From NCBI GenBank assembly GCA_021234155.1, contig JAJEKV010000004.1:28669698-28733697 (forward strand): a stretch of 64,000 nucleotides of DNA, read 5' to 3'. Numbering within the stretch: the first letter of the stretch is position 1; every line of letters starts with the position of its first letter. The translations under genes and the position numbers were made by a program. The notes under the pieces were generated by a model, which did not search any database, was not told the DNA's origin, and worked only from the letters and a program-made list of their open reading frames with translations. The DNA comes from Isoetes taiwanensis (Eukaryota; Streptophyta; Lycopodiopsida; Isoetales; Isoetaceae). Below are positions 43,560 to 56,239 of the stretch, in pieces.

Positions 43560-46470
43560 CAAAGAGAAACAATTGACAATATTCTGCAGCCTACAAACAT
43601 TGGGATTTGTTTCTTGGTGACTAAGCAAATTCTAGATGGAAAAAGGAGGAAACCTGGAGCTGTCATTTTGGATGTAACTGGAGATAAAAACCCAGATAAT
43701 ACCTACTGATCCTGGCCAGCTAGATTCACAGGATTTCAAGGGTAGTACCACAGGTAGATCAAGTTTGGTTTCCTAATTCTGCTATGAAGAGAGCTCAGGC
43801 AATGCTAGATTCCAACGAAGAAGAGCTTCCCCTTTTCGTATTGCTAACTGGAAGGGATTTTCTGGTAAACAAAGAGATCTTTTGAAGGCATTTTGCAAGC
43901 AGGAGCAAATATTGTTGATCATCTTCGTACTTATGAGCACTCGGTCTTTGTAACAAATATACATGGTGGTCCTGCTATCGCTTCCCACTTCCTAAACTTA
44001 CAAGCCTGCCATCAATTAGGCTTTTGTCCAGCAGCAAGAGAGTCTAAAGGGAGGGATCTCCAGTATCTAGTAACTGTATGCTTTGAACTGCAAAAAATAG
44101 GCTTCGATACAAATCCAGGAGAAACCGGCATGCAACATCGTCCCATAATTTGGCAAAATGAAAGGGAAATGCGTTTAGGGATAGTCGAATCGAAAAAAGC
44201 AAGAAAAAAAAAGTCACTTTGCAAGATTTACAACTTGCAAACTCTAGATAGCAAACCCAGGATACAGAGAGAAGAAAGGATCGCATTAGCCTCATTGCAT
44301 CTCCTTAAACAGATGCAGTTTACAGTGCCATTTTCTTGGGCTTATCTAATTTCGCTGGCCATAGATTTAGAAAATGCCAGATCTAACAGTCTAAAAATAG
44401 GACAACATACCCAACAATTTGCATCAATAGACCTTTGAGAAAGCCCCATACCTTCTGTCAGCTAAATCTAAGCTGCTCTGTTTTGTTCTATTCCAAATTT
44501 CTGTCCTGCTTGTTGGCAGACTAAGGGTCCAACTTACAAGTGTTCCTCCTTGAAGCCTATGAAAAAGAATGAAACACAGTGTTATAAGTGCATACCAATA
44601 TCAATAATACCGATAGCTAGATAATGTGACAAACTTTTGGTTGTTGCTTCCAGGCAGGCTGTCGCCTCCATGTTATATAAGCAGATCAAACTTGTCTACA
44701 GTTTTATGATGCAATTGTGGAAACTAACATGTTGGCTCTTATCTATAACATGCAGGTAAAGTTGGCATGTACCTCAAGATCTCATTCCGTGCAGGATAGA
44801 AATAGAACAAGGGATGTTAGTAATGGACCTGGACGTTCAACTCCAATTCTGCACTATCTACTTTATCTGCGCTAAGAGACCTTCGAATAAATGTACTGCC
44901 AAATAATATACTTGAAGTTCCAATTCCCGAATCTGTAAAATAGTTTAATCATTTAAAACAACTCTTAGCCCAAGCTTAAACAACTACAATAACTCGAATA
45001 CAAAGAAGATTTTGCACGCTACATGGATTGAATGATAAAAAAGAGAAAGAGAATTGAAGCTTAGTATGGAATCGAGGAGATCCTGGATGCATAAAAACAT
45101 GAAGAGATCCTAGAAAGCCAGAAACTATCTCAAGAAGAAAATATCCACAAACATCCAGCTCATGGATTCTGGAACTGGCAGAAAACCATGGATAGAATGA
45201 TAACAGCAATGCAAAATTGACACGACGCTCAAAGAATAGCACGATTCAGCTTGGAGGAAAAAATTAAAACACCCTAACCCGAAGGAAAATCGATCCACGT
45301 ACAGAGAAAATCGCCTTGTTGGAAAACGAGAATTGTCCTGGTGCAGCCGTTTGATCAGATACCAACAAGGAGAAGCAGAAGTATTTTTGTAAAGACGGCA
45401 AAGCTTAAGATCCGTGTTAACCCTAAATAAAACATCAATCTATAGCCCAAAATCAATCTTGCTGACCCGTACAAAAGAAAATTGCAAAGCTTTAAAGCTT
45501 GGAGAGCCGGAAATATGGAAAACGAAGGTTGGAATGAGGTGTGATGCAGGTAATGCACATTGAAAAGCCATAAAATTTGGAAAACTGGCAACAAAGGACA
45601 CCAGAATTCTATAGCCATTTCATATTATTGGAACGGAGGTTACTGTCGAATACGATGATCCTAGGGTTGCGCCTTCTCCCATCTCCGTTCTATTTTCTTG
45701 GCCATTTTCTAATTTCCTCGACCCTTGATTTATGAAACTAGAGATTCAATGGTGTAGATTAATGCCACTTCAGATTTTGATGAGGTGGAAATTACACATG
45801 GGTAGGCTAGAATTTGAGGAAAGGCTGTAGGCCCGGTAGGGCTGGTGGGCTAAAAATAAATAAACATAAATAAAACTAAAGACGTTAAAGCTTGTTGCGC
45901 ACGAAGCTTTGCCATATGCTAAAACCAATTTCACATAGCAAAAAAATCAAAGGCATGAAAAAGATTAAGATGAGAAAACTACCTGCCAAAGGATAGAGTA
46001 AAGATCCAACTGAAGACAGAAGTCGTGTCGAAGCCAAAGCCAGACCCAAACAAAATAATGTTGAGAAGGGGCATGGGCCCAATAGAAGGATGTGACCGGA
46101 AGAGGCTAATGATATGGCTCAAGAAATGGAGAAAAGACACAAAGAGACAAATGTAGCGAGCTTTGAAGAATACCAAATGCGCAGAAAAAATGAGAACGTT
46201 GATCCAAAAGGCAGACGAGCTTTTCGTCCTCCCCAAGAATGTTGATTCGATGGCTCGGATCGATGACATTATATGTGATGCTTCCTCCAAATATACGCAC
46301 TTCCCTTACATATCAATTAGAGCATTTCCCTTAGCAGTTTGAAGGATAAAATCATAGCAAACAAATAAGGCTTGCACGTGCTTAGCTTTAGCTGTGGAAG
46401 TTAGGCAAGAACAAGCATTCATAATAATTACGCAATGAAATAATTTGGCATCTTACCTTCCAGTTTATCT
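43560..46470. other. No recognised gene (possible 5' region of the LRR gene)
   Basis: Several unsupported frames occur, including a 181-codon plus-strand frame at 43893-44438 with no family likeness. The minus strand 45900-45000 is T-rich and contains CCCTAGG and an AACCCTA-type word near 45660. It could be leader or intron sequence of the minus-strand LRR gene. Confidence 0.3.
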
Positions 46471-46475
46471 CCTTT

Positions 46476-46606
46476 AGTAGTCTAAGGGTCTTCCTTTCAT
46501 GACCATTTTGACAACACACCATAATCATATTCTTCCATCTCCTGAAGTAGTCTAAGGGTCTTCCTTTCATGACCATTTTGACAACACACCATAATCATAT
46601 TCTTCC
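46476..46606 (-). pseudogene. PPR-like fragment with 70-bp tandem duplication
   Basis: Two copies of a 61-bp sequence at 70-bp period each translate on the minus strand to WKNMIMVCCQNGHERKTLRLL. This resembles the second helix start of a PPR motif (W-MI-Y-QNG---A--L). It is too short for a functional gene and lies in non-coding surroundings. Confidence 0.5.
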
Positions 46607-46609
46607 AGG

Positions 46610-48150
46610 ATATGATATGGCACACTATTATTTTGTTGAAGCTGCACTTGCATCAATTAGCCCTCCACACCAGACCTACCATGCATATTAACAAGGGAAT
46701 TCATAGCAAGTCTATCCAAATATTCCATAATGCAAGATAAGTTTGTTAACAAGGCTATTTAATTCTATTCTATAATGCAAGTTCATGGATCTGTACACGA
46801 AAGGAAACTTCAGAACATAACTTGTATAAATCTACTTTTCCAGGTTTGCAAGACTGCAGCATAGACCTTTATGCTATGTTGGAAAGCAAAATTTGAAGAG
46901 TTTTGTCTCTCTGGTAAAGTTTGAGCTAAGCTTCTTGCTTCATCAGTGCGAAGAATGGAGAAAGGAAAAAGAAATTGCCTGGTTATTTCCGGTCCGCCGT
47001 GGTCACAAAAGAGCTCAATTTTGATTCTCGAAAAGTGAAGGTCGAATGACCAAGCTATACCCAAACGCCCTCTCATAAAGGGTAGCCCTTGCTAACCTTG
47101 CTAACGCCAAATAAAGCAGGTCCAGCTTTGAATCTAGACCCTCCAAATGGCACATCAAATAGCATCAAATGGCATATTCTATCAACATTTGATAGATAAT
47201 AATAGTACTAAAAAATGATACTATTTAAGATTTAACGCACATAAAAAATTGTCTGATGGCAAATATAATGTTTGAAGATCCCTTCGGGAATGCAACTTGG
47301 CAAATTCGGTGAATGAACCACTACACCAGCAAAACGTTCATGGCCAGAACTTTACATCATCCATTGCAAATGTCGTGAATAGGTTCCTTCTGGCATACCA
47401 ACAGTTTCTTCTTCCCGTCTATTCTTCTCCTCAACCCAATTGAATCGGTCCTAAAACCTGCACAATATGCAATTCACCTTAATAGGACAGCTCATCTATT
47501 CAGCCAGTCAAGTCATAAGAAATAAAATCTGATTTTCTTGCATCATACAGGGCCTGTTTTGGACCTCTATAGTTTTAATCCGTTTTATGCATCCTTGAGC
47601 ATTAACGTCAGAAAAGATGACATATAAAAGGCATGGTCAGGGTTGGACATGACAGATGATCCAACCTGACAAATAAGGGGCTTCAAACTAGTTGTTGTAA
47701 TGTGCTCCTGGTTAGCAAGCCTTATACAATGCAGGTCTCAAATCATATCCCTGGATATCTCTTTGTCCAGATACCATATCCTTAGCTTTTATTTAAGACC
47801 ACGAAAAGGTTCTGATGCTGGCAGGTAAGAGTCGCTAAAAGGTGTAGCAGGCAACAATTATACTTATTGACAACGTATGTGCATAAATCGTTATAGTGAA
47901 GCATTAATTTTGAATAATAAGCTGTGAGAGGCAGCCACCTGTTAATATTGATCATGCTCATTGTTCCACTCATACTTCTTATAGATAGCATACTGGCCTT
48001 AATCTTTTAGCCTTCAAGAAAACATCTAGTTTTTCCAACATGGAAAGGCAACCAGAGGTCAACCTGCTTTCACATAAACAGAAGCTTCTCAAATTATTAT
48101 AACAAGACCACGAAATTCCAGTTTTTGAAGATAAGACCAAGAGAATACTC
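46610..48150. other. Stretch without a recognised gene
   Basis: Only short frames without domain signatures are present on either strand. It lies between the PPR fragment and the 3' end of the DUF971 gene, and may include that gene's 3' untranslated region. Confidence 0.4.
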
Positions 48151-48166
48151 ACAACATATCCATCAC

Positions 48167-49268
48167 CTAAGGGTCTCTGCGAAAGCCGTGCTGCCTTAAT
48201 GATTGAATATAACTTTTCATCAATGAGAATTTTCTTTCTCCAAGATTGTACAAAAATTCCCATGTGTATATACCAGTATTATATAAATCGTCGAATTTAA
48301 TTCTGAAAGTAACCATTAGAAAGTATTAGTCACATGTAAAGGCAAATACATCAAGTACATGCCCTATTCCGTTGCCTGCCTAGTAAACTCCAGCTCAGCT
48401 TCAAGTATCAAGATAAAAGGTACCAAACATCCATACCAAAGGCATAGATGCTCCTTAGAAAATTTGACTTAATGTAATGTGCGTCTTAAGAAGCAACTTT
48501 CTCTTAGGCCATAAGTCATTTGGTCTCCATGAACGGATTCAACTCAACTTGCAAATAATTTTGACGTGCAAATAAGAAATCCCATGATAATTAATCAAAT
48601 TTGTGATTATAATACAATGGCTTCAAAATAAGGACCTTAAGTATTGTCTGACAAGGTGCAAGTACCAAATGGACATATTCCACATTTTGCCAATTTCTGT
48701 AGTGATATATGATAACATTGATAAACATATATAGCATTAAGCAATATATTTCACCATATAATCAATAATTCTTACTTGATGCCATAATTCCCAACAAGAT
48801 CCATGGCCATAATTCCCACATGCCTTCTTCCAGAAACCACCTGGCACAAGAAAAGAACCATAGCATCCACGGTCATCATTTCCACATGCCTTCTTTCAGA
48901 AACCACTTTGCGCAAGAAAAGGAACATATGATGGCATGATTAACACACAAAATTTCATCCAATACCTTCGCTTTCCCACGCTTGCTATCAGCTGCTGGAC
49001 TTTGCACTCTCAAAAACTCAGCAGGAAAAGTGAATTTCCGCCCATCTTCAAACTCTATTTCAGCCTAAAAGTTTTGTAAGCAAATGAAGTTAATATTCCA
49101 GGATCACAATGTCCAGACCGCAATCCTTCCTCAAATCTATAGGTTTGAGGTAAACTTTAGACTCAAACATTAAGTAGAGACAGACGGAAAAGCATTTCAC
49201 TCACTGTATAAGGATTAGGCAAATGGATATTGGTTATTCGAGGGGTTGCTCGACCGGAGGCAACCCAC
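48167..49268 (-). CDS. DUF971 / GBBH-like N-terminal domain protein (5' end open)
   Basis: Four minus-strand exons join in phase through GT-AG sites: 49268-49205 (ITNIHLPNPYT), 49064-48966 (AEIEFEDGRKFTFPAEFLR, then VQSPAADSKRGKAK), 48840-48776 (VVSGRRHVGIMAMDLVGNYG) and 48302-48167 (IKFDDLYNTGIYTWEFLYNL, ending HGFRRDP then TAG). The xEIxFxDG, FLR-SP, GRR-V-I, VGNY and DGH/N-GIYTW layout is the full DUF971 domain found at the N-terminus of gamma-butyrobetaine hydroxylases. In plants it also occurs as small, probably organellar, proteins. No stop or frameshift is seen, so this looks like a live host gene. The first coding exon is unresolved. An open frame extends to an ATG at 49366, or a more distal exon near 51.3-51.4 kb could be used. 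Confidence 0.85.
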
Positions 49269-49369
49269 CTACGCCAAACTACACCAATAAAGACCATGAT
49301 CATAGTTATCAGAAAGTTCTTCTTAACATTTGATGAAGATCTGTGATGTACAAAATTAAACAACACAAA

Positions 49370-51300
49370 TTAGAGCACCCAACGAGAAAAAGTCCAAACA
49401 TTATGCCACTAAAAGGAAGTCAAGCTAATAACTTTATTTATGCCATCGGTGAAATTCGTGCACTTTAACTTGATTTACAGAGGACGATACAGCACTCAAT
49501 TGAGCAGAACCTACCCCAGTAACCAAATGGGATACATCTTATTTTTAGATATGCCATACATAGGTTGCCCTCGTAATATAAATCATATTAAAGGAATGTC
49601 TAAAACTGCAGTACAAACAATTTTAAAATTTGGTAAATCTAGTCTCCAAAATGAACATCTGCGAGAGACCAATCTGGACGGATAAAATCTTATAGAGATC
49701 TAAAAAGAGAAGGAACCAAATCCTAAGCCCCAGTACATACTTGGATTGGAAGATGCAGGGGACTAGAAGGGAGAAAAATGACTACAGCTGAGCGCAGAAA
49801 TATGCACTGACCTAAATTAGATAAGCGGAATAGGCAGCGCCAATGTTGCGTCCAGCAGGAACAAACAGCACTGACCTGACATTGATCACTGAGATGGGAA
49901 TCCACCCACAGTTCAATCTTTTTATTTTCATTCATCTATGTTCAGTCACTTGCTGCAACCAATGTTGCGTCCAGCACCACCCACTAGCAGAAACAAACAG
50001 AATCTGCCCTGAAAATGGATAAGCAGGATGGGAATCCCACTTTTTAAAGAACTTATTTATCTATTTTCAGTCACTTGCATTTAGACCCCTCTATTTTCAT
50101 GTCTAATGTTTATTTTTAAAGACTTGTCATTTCTAACGTCGAAGTGGGAGATATAACTTTGCAGGCATGTAATTGCACACAGGGATATGATCTCGCAATA
50201 CATGGACTTAACACAGTCATGGAAGTTAGTATTTCAAGGTTTTCTGACAGTCATGAAAGTTAGTATTTCAATGTTTTCTCAATTTTCAGACAAGTTTGAT
50301 GTCATTTAATCAAAGTTTTGTCAATTTTCAGACAAGTTTGTTGTCATTTACAGGCTTCGATAATCAGATTTTTTTTGAAGAAGTCTGATGTCATTTACAG
50401 GTTTCAACATTCAGATTTTTTTGAGTAACTATTTCACCGTTTTTTCAATTTTCAGACCAGTTATCATTTCCAGTTTTCGATCTTCAAGTTTATTGATAAT
50501 TTTAAAAACAGAAAACTAGACTTCCTTTTACTTTCATAGCATCTCTTACTTTGAACGTGGCATCGCAGAGACCAAAACCAAAAGAGGAGCTATTTTCACT
50601 CATTTATAGAAATATTTTCTATGTGCCTTCTTCAGAAGCTAGATTTGACAAAAAAATAATAATAATAATAATGAATGCAACAAGCACGCAACATCTTTGT
50701 ATGAAAGCCCTCAGTACAATGCATGTCAACAGAGATGCAGAGCAATTTGCTAGCATTCAGGTCTCAAAGATTTAACCATCACAGGGCACTAAAGCAAAAA
50801 GCTAAATACAAAAACTTAGAGCTTGTCAGGAAAACGTTTTAAGTGTCTACGCATTGCCCAAGGCTCAGAAGACCGTCGTTATTCTCATCATTCAAGCCCA
50901 AAAAGAGTATAACACAACAAAACAGGAACAGAAGCCCAGAAACTAAGAGACAAAATACTAGAAGAGAAATATCCTCAGACAAATGCCTCAATTTGCTTCA
51001 GAGTGGCCAGCAAGCCAGCCTCGCTACTTCAAGAGACCCTAATCCTTCTCGACAATAGAACATCGCCAATAAGATTAAGAAAAACTCGAAGCAGCGACCA
51101 GACTCAGACTCGTCATCGTTTGTCATCACCGGAAAACAGAATAATGTGGTCGAGCAACACATCAGATTTAAAAAGCTCGAATGTTTGTTTAGCCTCATGG
51201 AAAAATAGGAGTTGGATCACGGTTGTACATCATTTGCATTGCTCAGCACAGCAAAACAAGTCGGAAAAGAAAGCAGACCAAACAAACTGAAAATCTAAAC
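49370..51300. other. Probable 5' intron of the DUF971 gene, no other gene seen
   Basis: This AT-rich stretch lies between the first firm exon and the duplicated leader. It contains repeated AATTTTCAGACAAGTTTG and TGATGTCATTT words (50230-50480). A first-exon donor GAG|GTAGGT on the minus strand near 51303 would make it an intron. This is inference. Confidence 0.35.
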
Positions 51301-51345
51301 CTACCTCTTGCTCGGAGAAGACAGGGAGAGCAGTGATCTTATCTT

Positions 51346-51825
51346 ATAAGGTTTTATGGTATGTCATGAATGAAACCCTAACCCTAATCTAGACGGCTAT
51401 CAATCTAGACGGCTATCTTCTCCATCGCATCCGAAGGCCAAGATTATGGCACATTTAGGGTTTAGGGTAGGGAGGTTTTCAGATATATCGGGCCCTGGCT
51501 CGAATTCTACCTGTGCACTTGTGTGCAGCCAATTCTCGCCTCAAAAGGGCCCATTTTTCTAATCTTAATCGATTCTTACTTGGTAATCTCCGATAAGGTT
51601 TTATGGTATGTCATGAATGAAACCCTAACCCTAATCTAGACGGCTATCCTCCATCGCATCCGAAGGCCAAGATTATGGCACATTTAGGGTTTAGGGTAGG
51701 GAGGTTTTCAGATATATCGGGCCCTGGCTCGAATTCTACCTGTGCACTGTGTGCAGCCAATTCTCGCCTCAAAAGGGCCCATTTTTCCAATCTTAATCGA
51801 TTCTTACTTGGTAATCTCCGATAAT
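51346..51825 (-). promoter_or_regulatory. Tandemly duplicated leader/promoter with telo-boxes
   Basis: A unit of about 235-247 bp occurs twice (51346-51592 and 51593-51825). Each copy has the telo-box TTAGGGTTT on the minus strand (complement at 51373-51381 and 51620-51628, next to ACCCTAA), and AGGGTTTAGGGT on the plus strand about 85 bp further. Telo-boxes are common in plant leaders of housekeeping genes. Position and orientation suit the 5' end of the DUF971 gene. A divergent role for the plus-strand locus at 52 kb is possible. The first copy has an extra 16-bp internal repeat of CTAGACGGCTATC type. Confidence 0.55.
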
Positions 51826-52072
51826 GTGTCCGAAATTAGGAATGGTATAGTTATACCATAAGATTTCCTAATGGTTAAGGCTTGTAGTCGTATGTAAAAG
51901 CGTATGTTGCTGACGGTGGCAACTGGGATTCCCAACCCTAGAATCTTGGCGGGCATATTGGAGTTCGGAACTGGTTTGCTAAGTGGTGGTTTCTCCTTGG
52001 GCTTCTGAGGGGATGGCGGAGCTCCCGGGTGATGTGTAATGCGCTTTACGGTTTGTTTCCTTATTTGTTTGG

Positions 52073-53182
52073 GTGGATAAAAGCCGGGTCCTTGGCGTTG
52101 GGGGGGGAGCCGGAGGTGCGATGTTGAAGAAGACGGAGGTAAGCTTGTTGTTTTGTGGCATTGTTTTTATACGCTATGTCGATGAAGAGGGGCAGCCGGA
52201 AAGGCTCGGAGTGGTCGTTCCTCGGCCCCCATTCGTGAGCCATGTGTTGAATTCAATTAGGAGAGAGAGGCCGGATTTCTTTTTTGTCGATCGATTGGAA
52301 CCCGATAGATGTGAGTGTGACCCTAGGTTTGTCAGGCGGGGATGTCCCTGTGAGTTTCTACGATGGCCTTGTCGGTTTTGTGATAGGAGGTGTATTGGAG
52401 TCAGTAGCCATGGAAAGGGATGCTCTCAGAGACCACTTACCTTGTCAGTGTCTTTAGAGGGCGTTTTAAAACCCCGGGGCCATGAATGATGCCATAAAGA
52501 AGGAATTTAACGGGCTCGTAAGCCTCCCCGGTGTGATCTTGGTCCAAAAGCCTTGAAGAATACCCGCCTTCACTGTTTTGAAGGTATGGTTGGTTATTGT
52601 ATGAAAGATTTTGGAAAGGTCCACTATGTCTGTCACCTTCATAATATCAGTGAGGATTGCATCGAGAAAGGTAAGGATTTATACTTAAGATGGGGAGCTG
52701 GTGACACCAAAAACTTAGTTGTTCTTGATAATAAGAATTTGCTTAATCGTGCTGCCCATTATGTTAACTATCATGGCAACCATAAGATGACTGCTAACCT
52801 CCTGTTTACATTGGCCAGAATGATCCGTTCTGGTAAGTTTACACTATCCAGTTCTTGGATTATACCTTCCAATACTGCCCACATTAATGAGCACCGTGTC
52901 CGGGCTGCATGGAGGGTGCTCCTAAATCCTTCTCAGTGCATGCCCTCTGACATGAGAACTATTTTGTTTGGGCTACCTGCTGGGTTCGTACCTATAGAGC
53001 GAAATGGGCCTGGGAGGAGAAGGTATTGGGATGATAGCATCCCTGAGGATGAGCAAGACATTAATTTCCAGGATGTTTGTGATGAGTCTTATAGTCATGA
53101 CAGTGATGATGTAGTTGTTTTGGAGCCTGGTGTGGATTTCATCCCCGTGCACAGGGGTGATTGCACCATGGCTGTTGGGTGA
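52073..53182 (+). pseudogene. HUH-endonuclease Rep-like gene relic
   Basis: Three frames read in order. Frame 52073-52489 has a Cys-rich region (CECDPRFVRRGCPC, CRFC). Frame 52391 to about 52460 has ESVAMERDALRDHLPCQCL. Frame 52520-53182 has KNTRLHCFEGMVGYCMKDFG then GAGDTKNLVVLDNKNLLNRA, then ARMIRSGKF and RTILFG. GYCMKD fits Rep motif 3 (YxxKD, 52594-52608). HLPCQ sits where HxHxQ (motif 2) is expected, about 55 codons upstream, and one base change (CAT to CCT) would explain Pro replacing His. Layout recalls Rep proteins of rolling-circle elements such as the Replitrons described from the green lineage. No helicase domain is present. Frameshifts plus the lost His suggest inactivity. Confidence 0.5.
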
Positions 53183-54200
53183 TCATGTTTGTTGGCTTTC
53201 GAGTGTACAGTTTGGTTTTTTTTTTGGCTTTTTTTTTTAGTTGCGGTAGTGATGTTTGGTTTTTAGTTGCGTAGTGATGGATGGACGATGGAATTCTTTG
53301 GGGTCGGGGAACAGCCTCCTCTGTGTATCTTTGCCTGATTCCTATATTTCCTCTAGTGTTGAAGCTTCACATCCAGATCCGGTCATATTCTCGGCTGAGC
53401 CTGAGGCAGTTTTCTGTGCTCAAGAATTTGTTAATAGCATCATCCGGTGGGGCGGCGCATAGGATTGCGGCATCCTTGCGTTTGCTTGGCGGCGGACTTA
53501 GGCGTTTATGCTTCGATCCGAATGCTATCTCTGGCGTGGAATGGGATCAATTGGGGTACACCGTGGTTCCGAGTTACATGTATTTGCGCTCTCATATGAG
53601 CTTAGCTAGAGTCTTGCTCGTGCAAGAGATTCGCCCGATTGGATGAAAGCGGATTAGGCATGCTTTCGAGGTGGCGCCTATGAACCATCTGTTTACATCT
53701 CCTTCTTTTCGTTTTTGTGTGGCTGTAGGCTGCTTATGCTTTTATAAATGAGAAACTTGTTTATTTTTCTGAATGTGTTGTTCAATTTGTTGCGGCTTGG
53801 TCTTCATTGGCGGTATATCTTGACGCGTGTTGAATCTTTTGCATAAAGGCTTTTTTGTATAATCCGAGTTTTAATGCCTCTTTAACTATTGAAATAATCT
53901 GCCGATACTAACTTCTTTTTGTTTCTTAGTGGGCTTATTTCAGGTATACTAGGGATCTCTCCTTTGAGATGCCTAGTATGCCCTGGATTATGGGGATCTT
54001 ATCTGGGGGTTCGACTCCCCGGGCTCATCGTTCTCTATTTTCGATGTTAAATATTTTTTTTTTGTTCGCTAATTGTGAAGAATCATATTTTTTCAATGGT
54101 TTAACTTGGCGAATTTTTTTGATCGCTAATTGTGAAGAATCATATTTTTCAATGGTTTAATGAAATGTTAGGGGTAAGTCAAATATGGGGGTTTTGACCT
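53183..54200. other. 3' flank of the Rep-like relic, no gene seen
   Basis: The segment has T-runs at 53216-53239, a 121-codon plus frame (53281-53646) of unknown nature, and a 67-bp tandem duplication (TCGCTAATTGTGAAGAATCA twice, near 54066 and 54123). A GGTTCGACTCC word near 54006 equals a tRNA B box, but no cloverleaf can be folded around it. Confidence 0.45.
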
Positions 54201-54439
54201 CATCTTGACTTGCGTTTGAGGGCTCCAAATTCGCCCCATGGCATATCCTGTGCCATATGCCAGCATCCAATGGCCTTAAATAATTTTGAGATACCCAATG
54301 TGATTATCTTCTTAAATAACCTCTGTTTCTTGGCTACACAGTGGTTGTTCATTCAGTGGTTCAAGCAAGGGTTTTCAAGTCGGCTTTGGCTGGTGCGTCG
54401 TGGCTCCTTCAGTGTTTCAATCAGACGTTTTTAAGGCGG

Positions 54440-56165
54440 CCTTTAGTCGGGTGCACCATTCTTTGAAAGATTGTTTTTGCAGAACCACATGGACGATTAA
54501 GGTCAGATTGTGTGATTATTATATTTCTTGCCACTACTTCATTTCTCTGGGCATGGAAGGGATACCATTTTCTCCTAGAAGTCAAATTGCTAAACTCTCA
54601 TGAAACCAGGCAAGTACTCCTTTGTATACCAGGCAAGCTCTGTATACAAACACTTTTCAAACCAGGCAAGTACTCCTTTGTAGGAAGAGATTGAGATTAA
54701 AGATTATAAACTGTACTACATCTGCATCTGATAGTCTTTCCTGGTGAAAACTGAAGATAATTATGCATTCAAGGTTATACTATTCCACAATTGATGAATT
54801 TGCACATTTCTATTCAGGCTTTGATTATTTGTTCATTGTGGCGTAACCAGCTAGTGAACATAAAATTTCTCAGACCTAGATCTCCGGCCATCAAATGGTA
54901 TTAACTTTGCAGTTAGATGCAAGGTGATGACAATTAAATTGTATGTCGTTTTCAATGTTAAACGGCCTTCATATGTAAGCATACTAGACAGATATGCTAT
55001 TGCTTCCCTTTTCTGCACAACACGAATAATATAGCACCAAAGATCCCATATGCTCTATTCAAAGATCCCATATGCTCTATTCTCATTTTTATTTTTCACC
55101 AATATTTGCATCGCAAACCATGAATCTCATCATGGAGGTCCCATATGCTCTAATTTTTTCCCCATTTCTCATCCAAGATATTCGCCTATAAGGGATTGTT
55201 TTATGCAACATAGTATTTTACTCGCCGCGGTGACTTTGTTCATGCGAATCCTCTAGCAGTATCGCAAGTCTTTCTTCTGGTGCATCGTTGCTGAAAGATT
55301 GTTTTTGCAGAACCACATGGACGATTAAGGTCAGATTGTGTGATTATTATGCACATCACTCTATATTTCTTGCCACTGCTTCATTTCTCTGGGCATGGAA
55401 GGGATACCATTTTCTCCTAGAAGTCAAATTGCTAAACTCTCATGAGGAGCAGGAGAGCTCTGTATACAAAATGTTGTCTGAGTACTCCCTAAACGTTTTG
55501 TGTCAGATCTGCAAGACATGTAGACATTCTTTATTAGAGCTTTGTATACGGAATTTTGTCTCAGTACTCCCTGGACATTTTGAGTCAGATCTACAAGATG
55601 TAGAAACATTTTTCAAACCAGGCAAGTACTCCTTTGAGGAAGAGATTGAGATTAAAGATTATAAACTGTACTACATCCTGGTGAAAACTGAAGTCAATTA
55701 TGCACCCAAGGTTATTCTATTCCACAATGATGAGTTTGCATATTTCTATTCAGGCATTGATTATTAATTCGTTGTGGCAGACCGCTGGTGAACATAAAAT
55801 TTACAGCCTAGATCTCTGGCCATCAAATGGTATTAACTTGGCAGTTAGATGCAAGGTGATGACAATTAAATTGTATGCCGTTTTCAATGTTAAACGGCCT
55901 TCATATGTAAGCTTACTAGACAGGTATGCTATTGCTTCCCTTTTCTACACAACACGAATCATATAGCACCAAAGATCCCATATGCAGACCATGAATCTGC
56001 AGACCATGAATCTGCATGCAGAGGTTCCATATGTTCTATTTTTTTTTCCATTTCTCATCCAAGACATTCTGTCTATAAGGCATTGTTTTATGCAACAGAG
56101 TATTTTCTGCCCTGTGTACAGCTTTGTTCATGTCAGAATCCTGTAGCAGTATCGCAAGTCTTTCT
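54440..56165 (+). repeat. Tandem duplication (about 830-890 bp) of an unidentified gene fragment
   Basis: The first copy (about 54440-55275) and the second (about 55280-56165) share long near-identical blocks. These include AAAGATTGTTTTTGCAGAAC (54466 and 55294), the block containing TTAAATTGTATG near 54935 and 55865, and GCAGTATCGCAAGTCTTTCT at 55256 and 56145. The second copy keeps longer frames (55288-55767; 55700-55966, with DLWPSNGINLAVRCKVM). A TTTTTGCAG acceptor-like site precedes a repeated coding-like block. No family was recognised. Confidence 0.65.
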
Positions 56166-56239
56166 TGGCAAAGTATGTTCATTTCCCACTTTACAGGTTT
56201 GAAAATGCAGCATTCCTTTAGATTGCAAATTTTAAGTTA

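Noticed and set aside
43893-44438. 181-codon plus-strand open frame
   Set aside because: No recognisable domain, no partner exon and an irregular composition. It overlaps equally long minus-strand frames.
51373-51460. Interstitial telomere array
   Set aside because: Only two CCCTAA units occur in a row, within a duplicated leader. This fits telo-boxes better than telomeric repeats.
53940-54030. Possible tRNA (GGTTCGACTCC B box in a GGGG/CCCC stem)
   Set aside because: No matching acceptor stem or A box at the right distance, so a cloverleaf cannot be drawn. At most it is a SINE-like B-box word.
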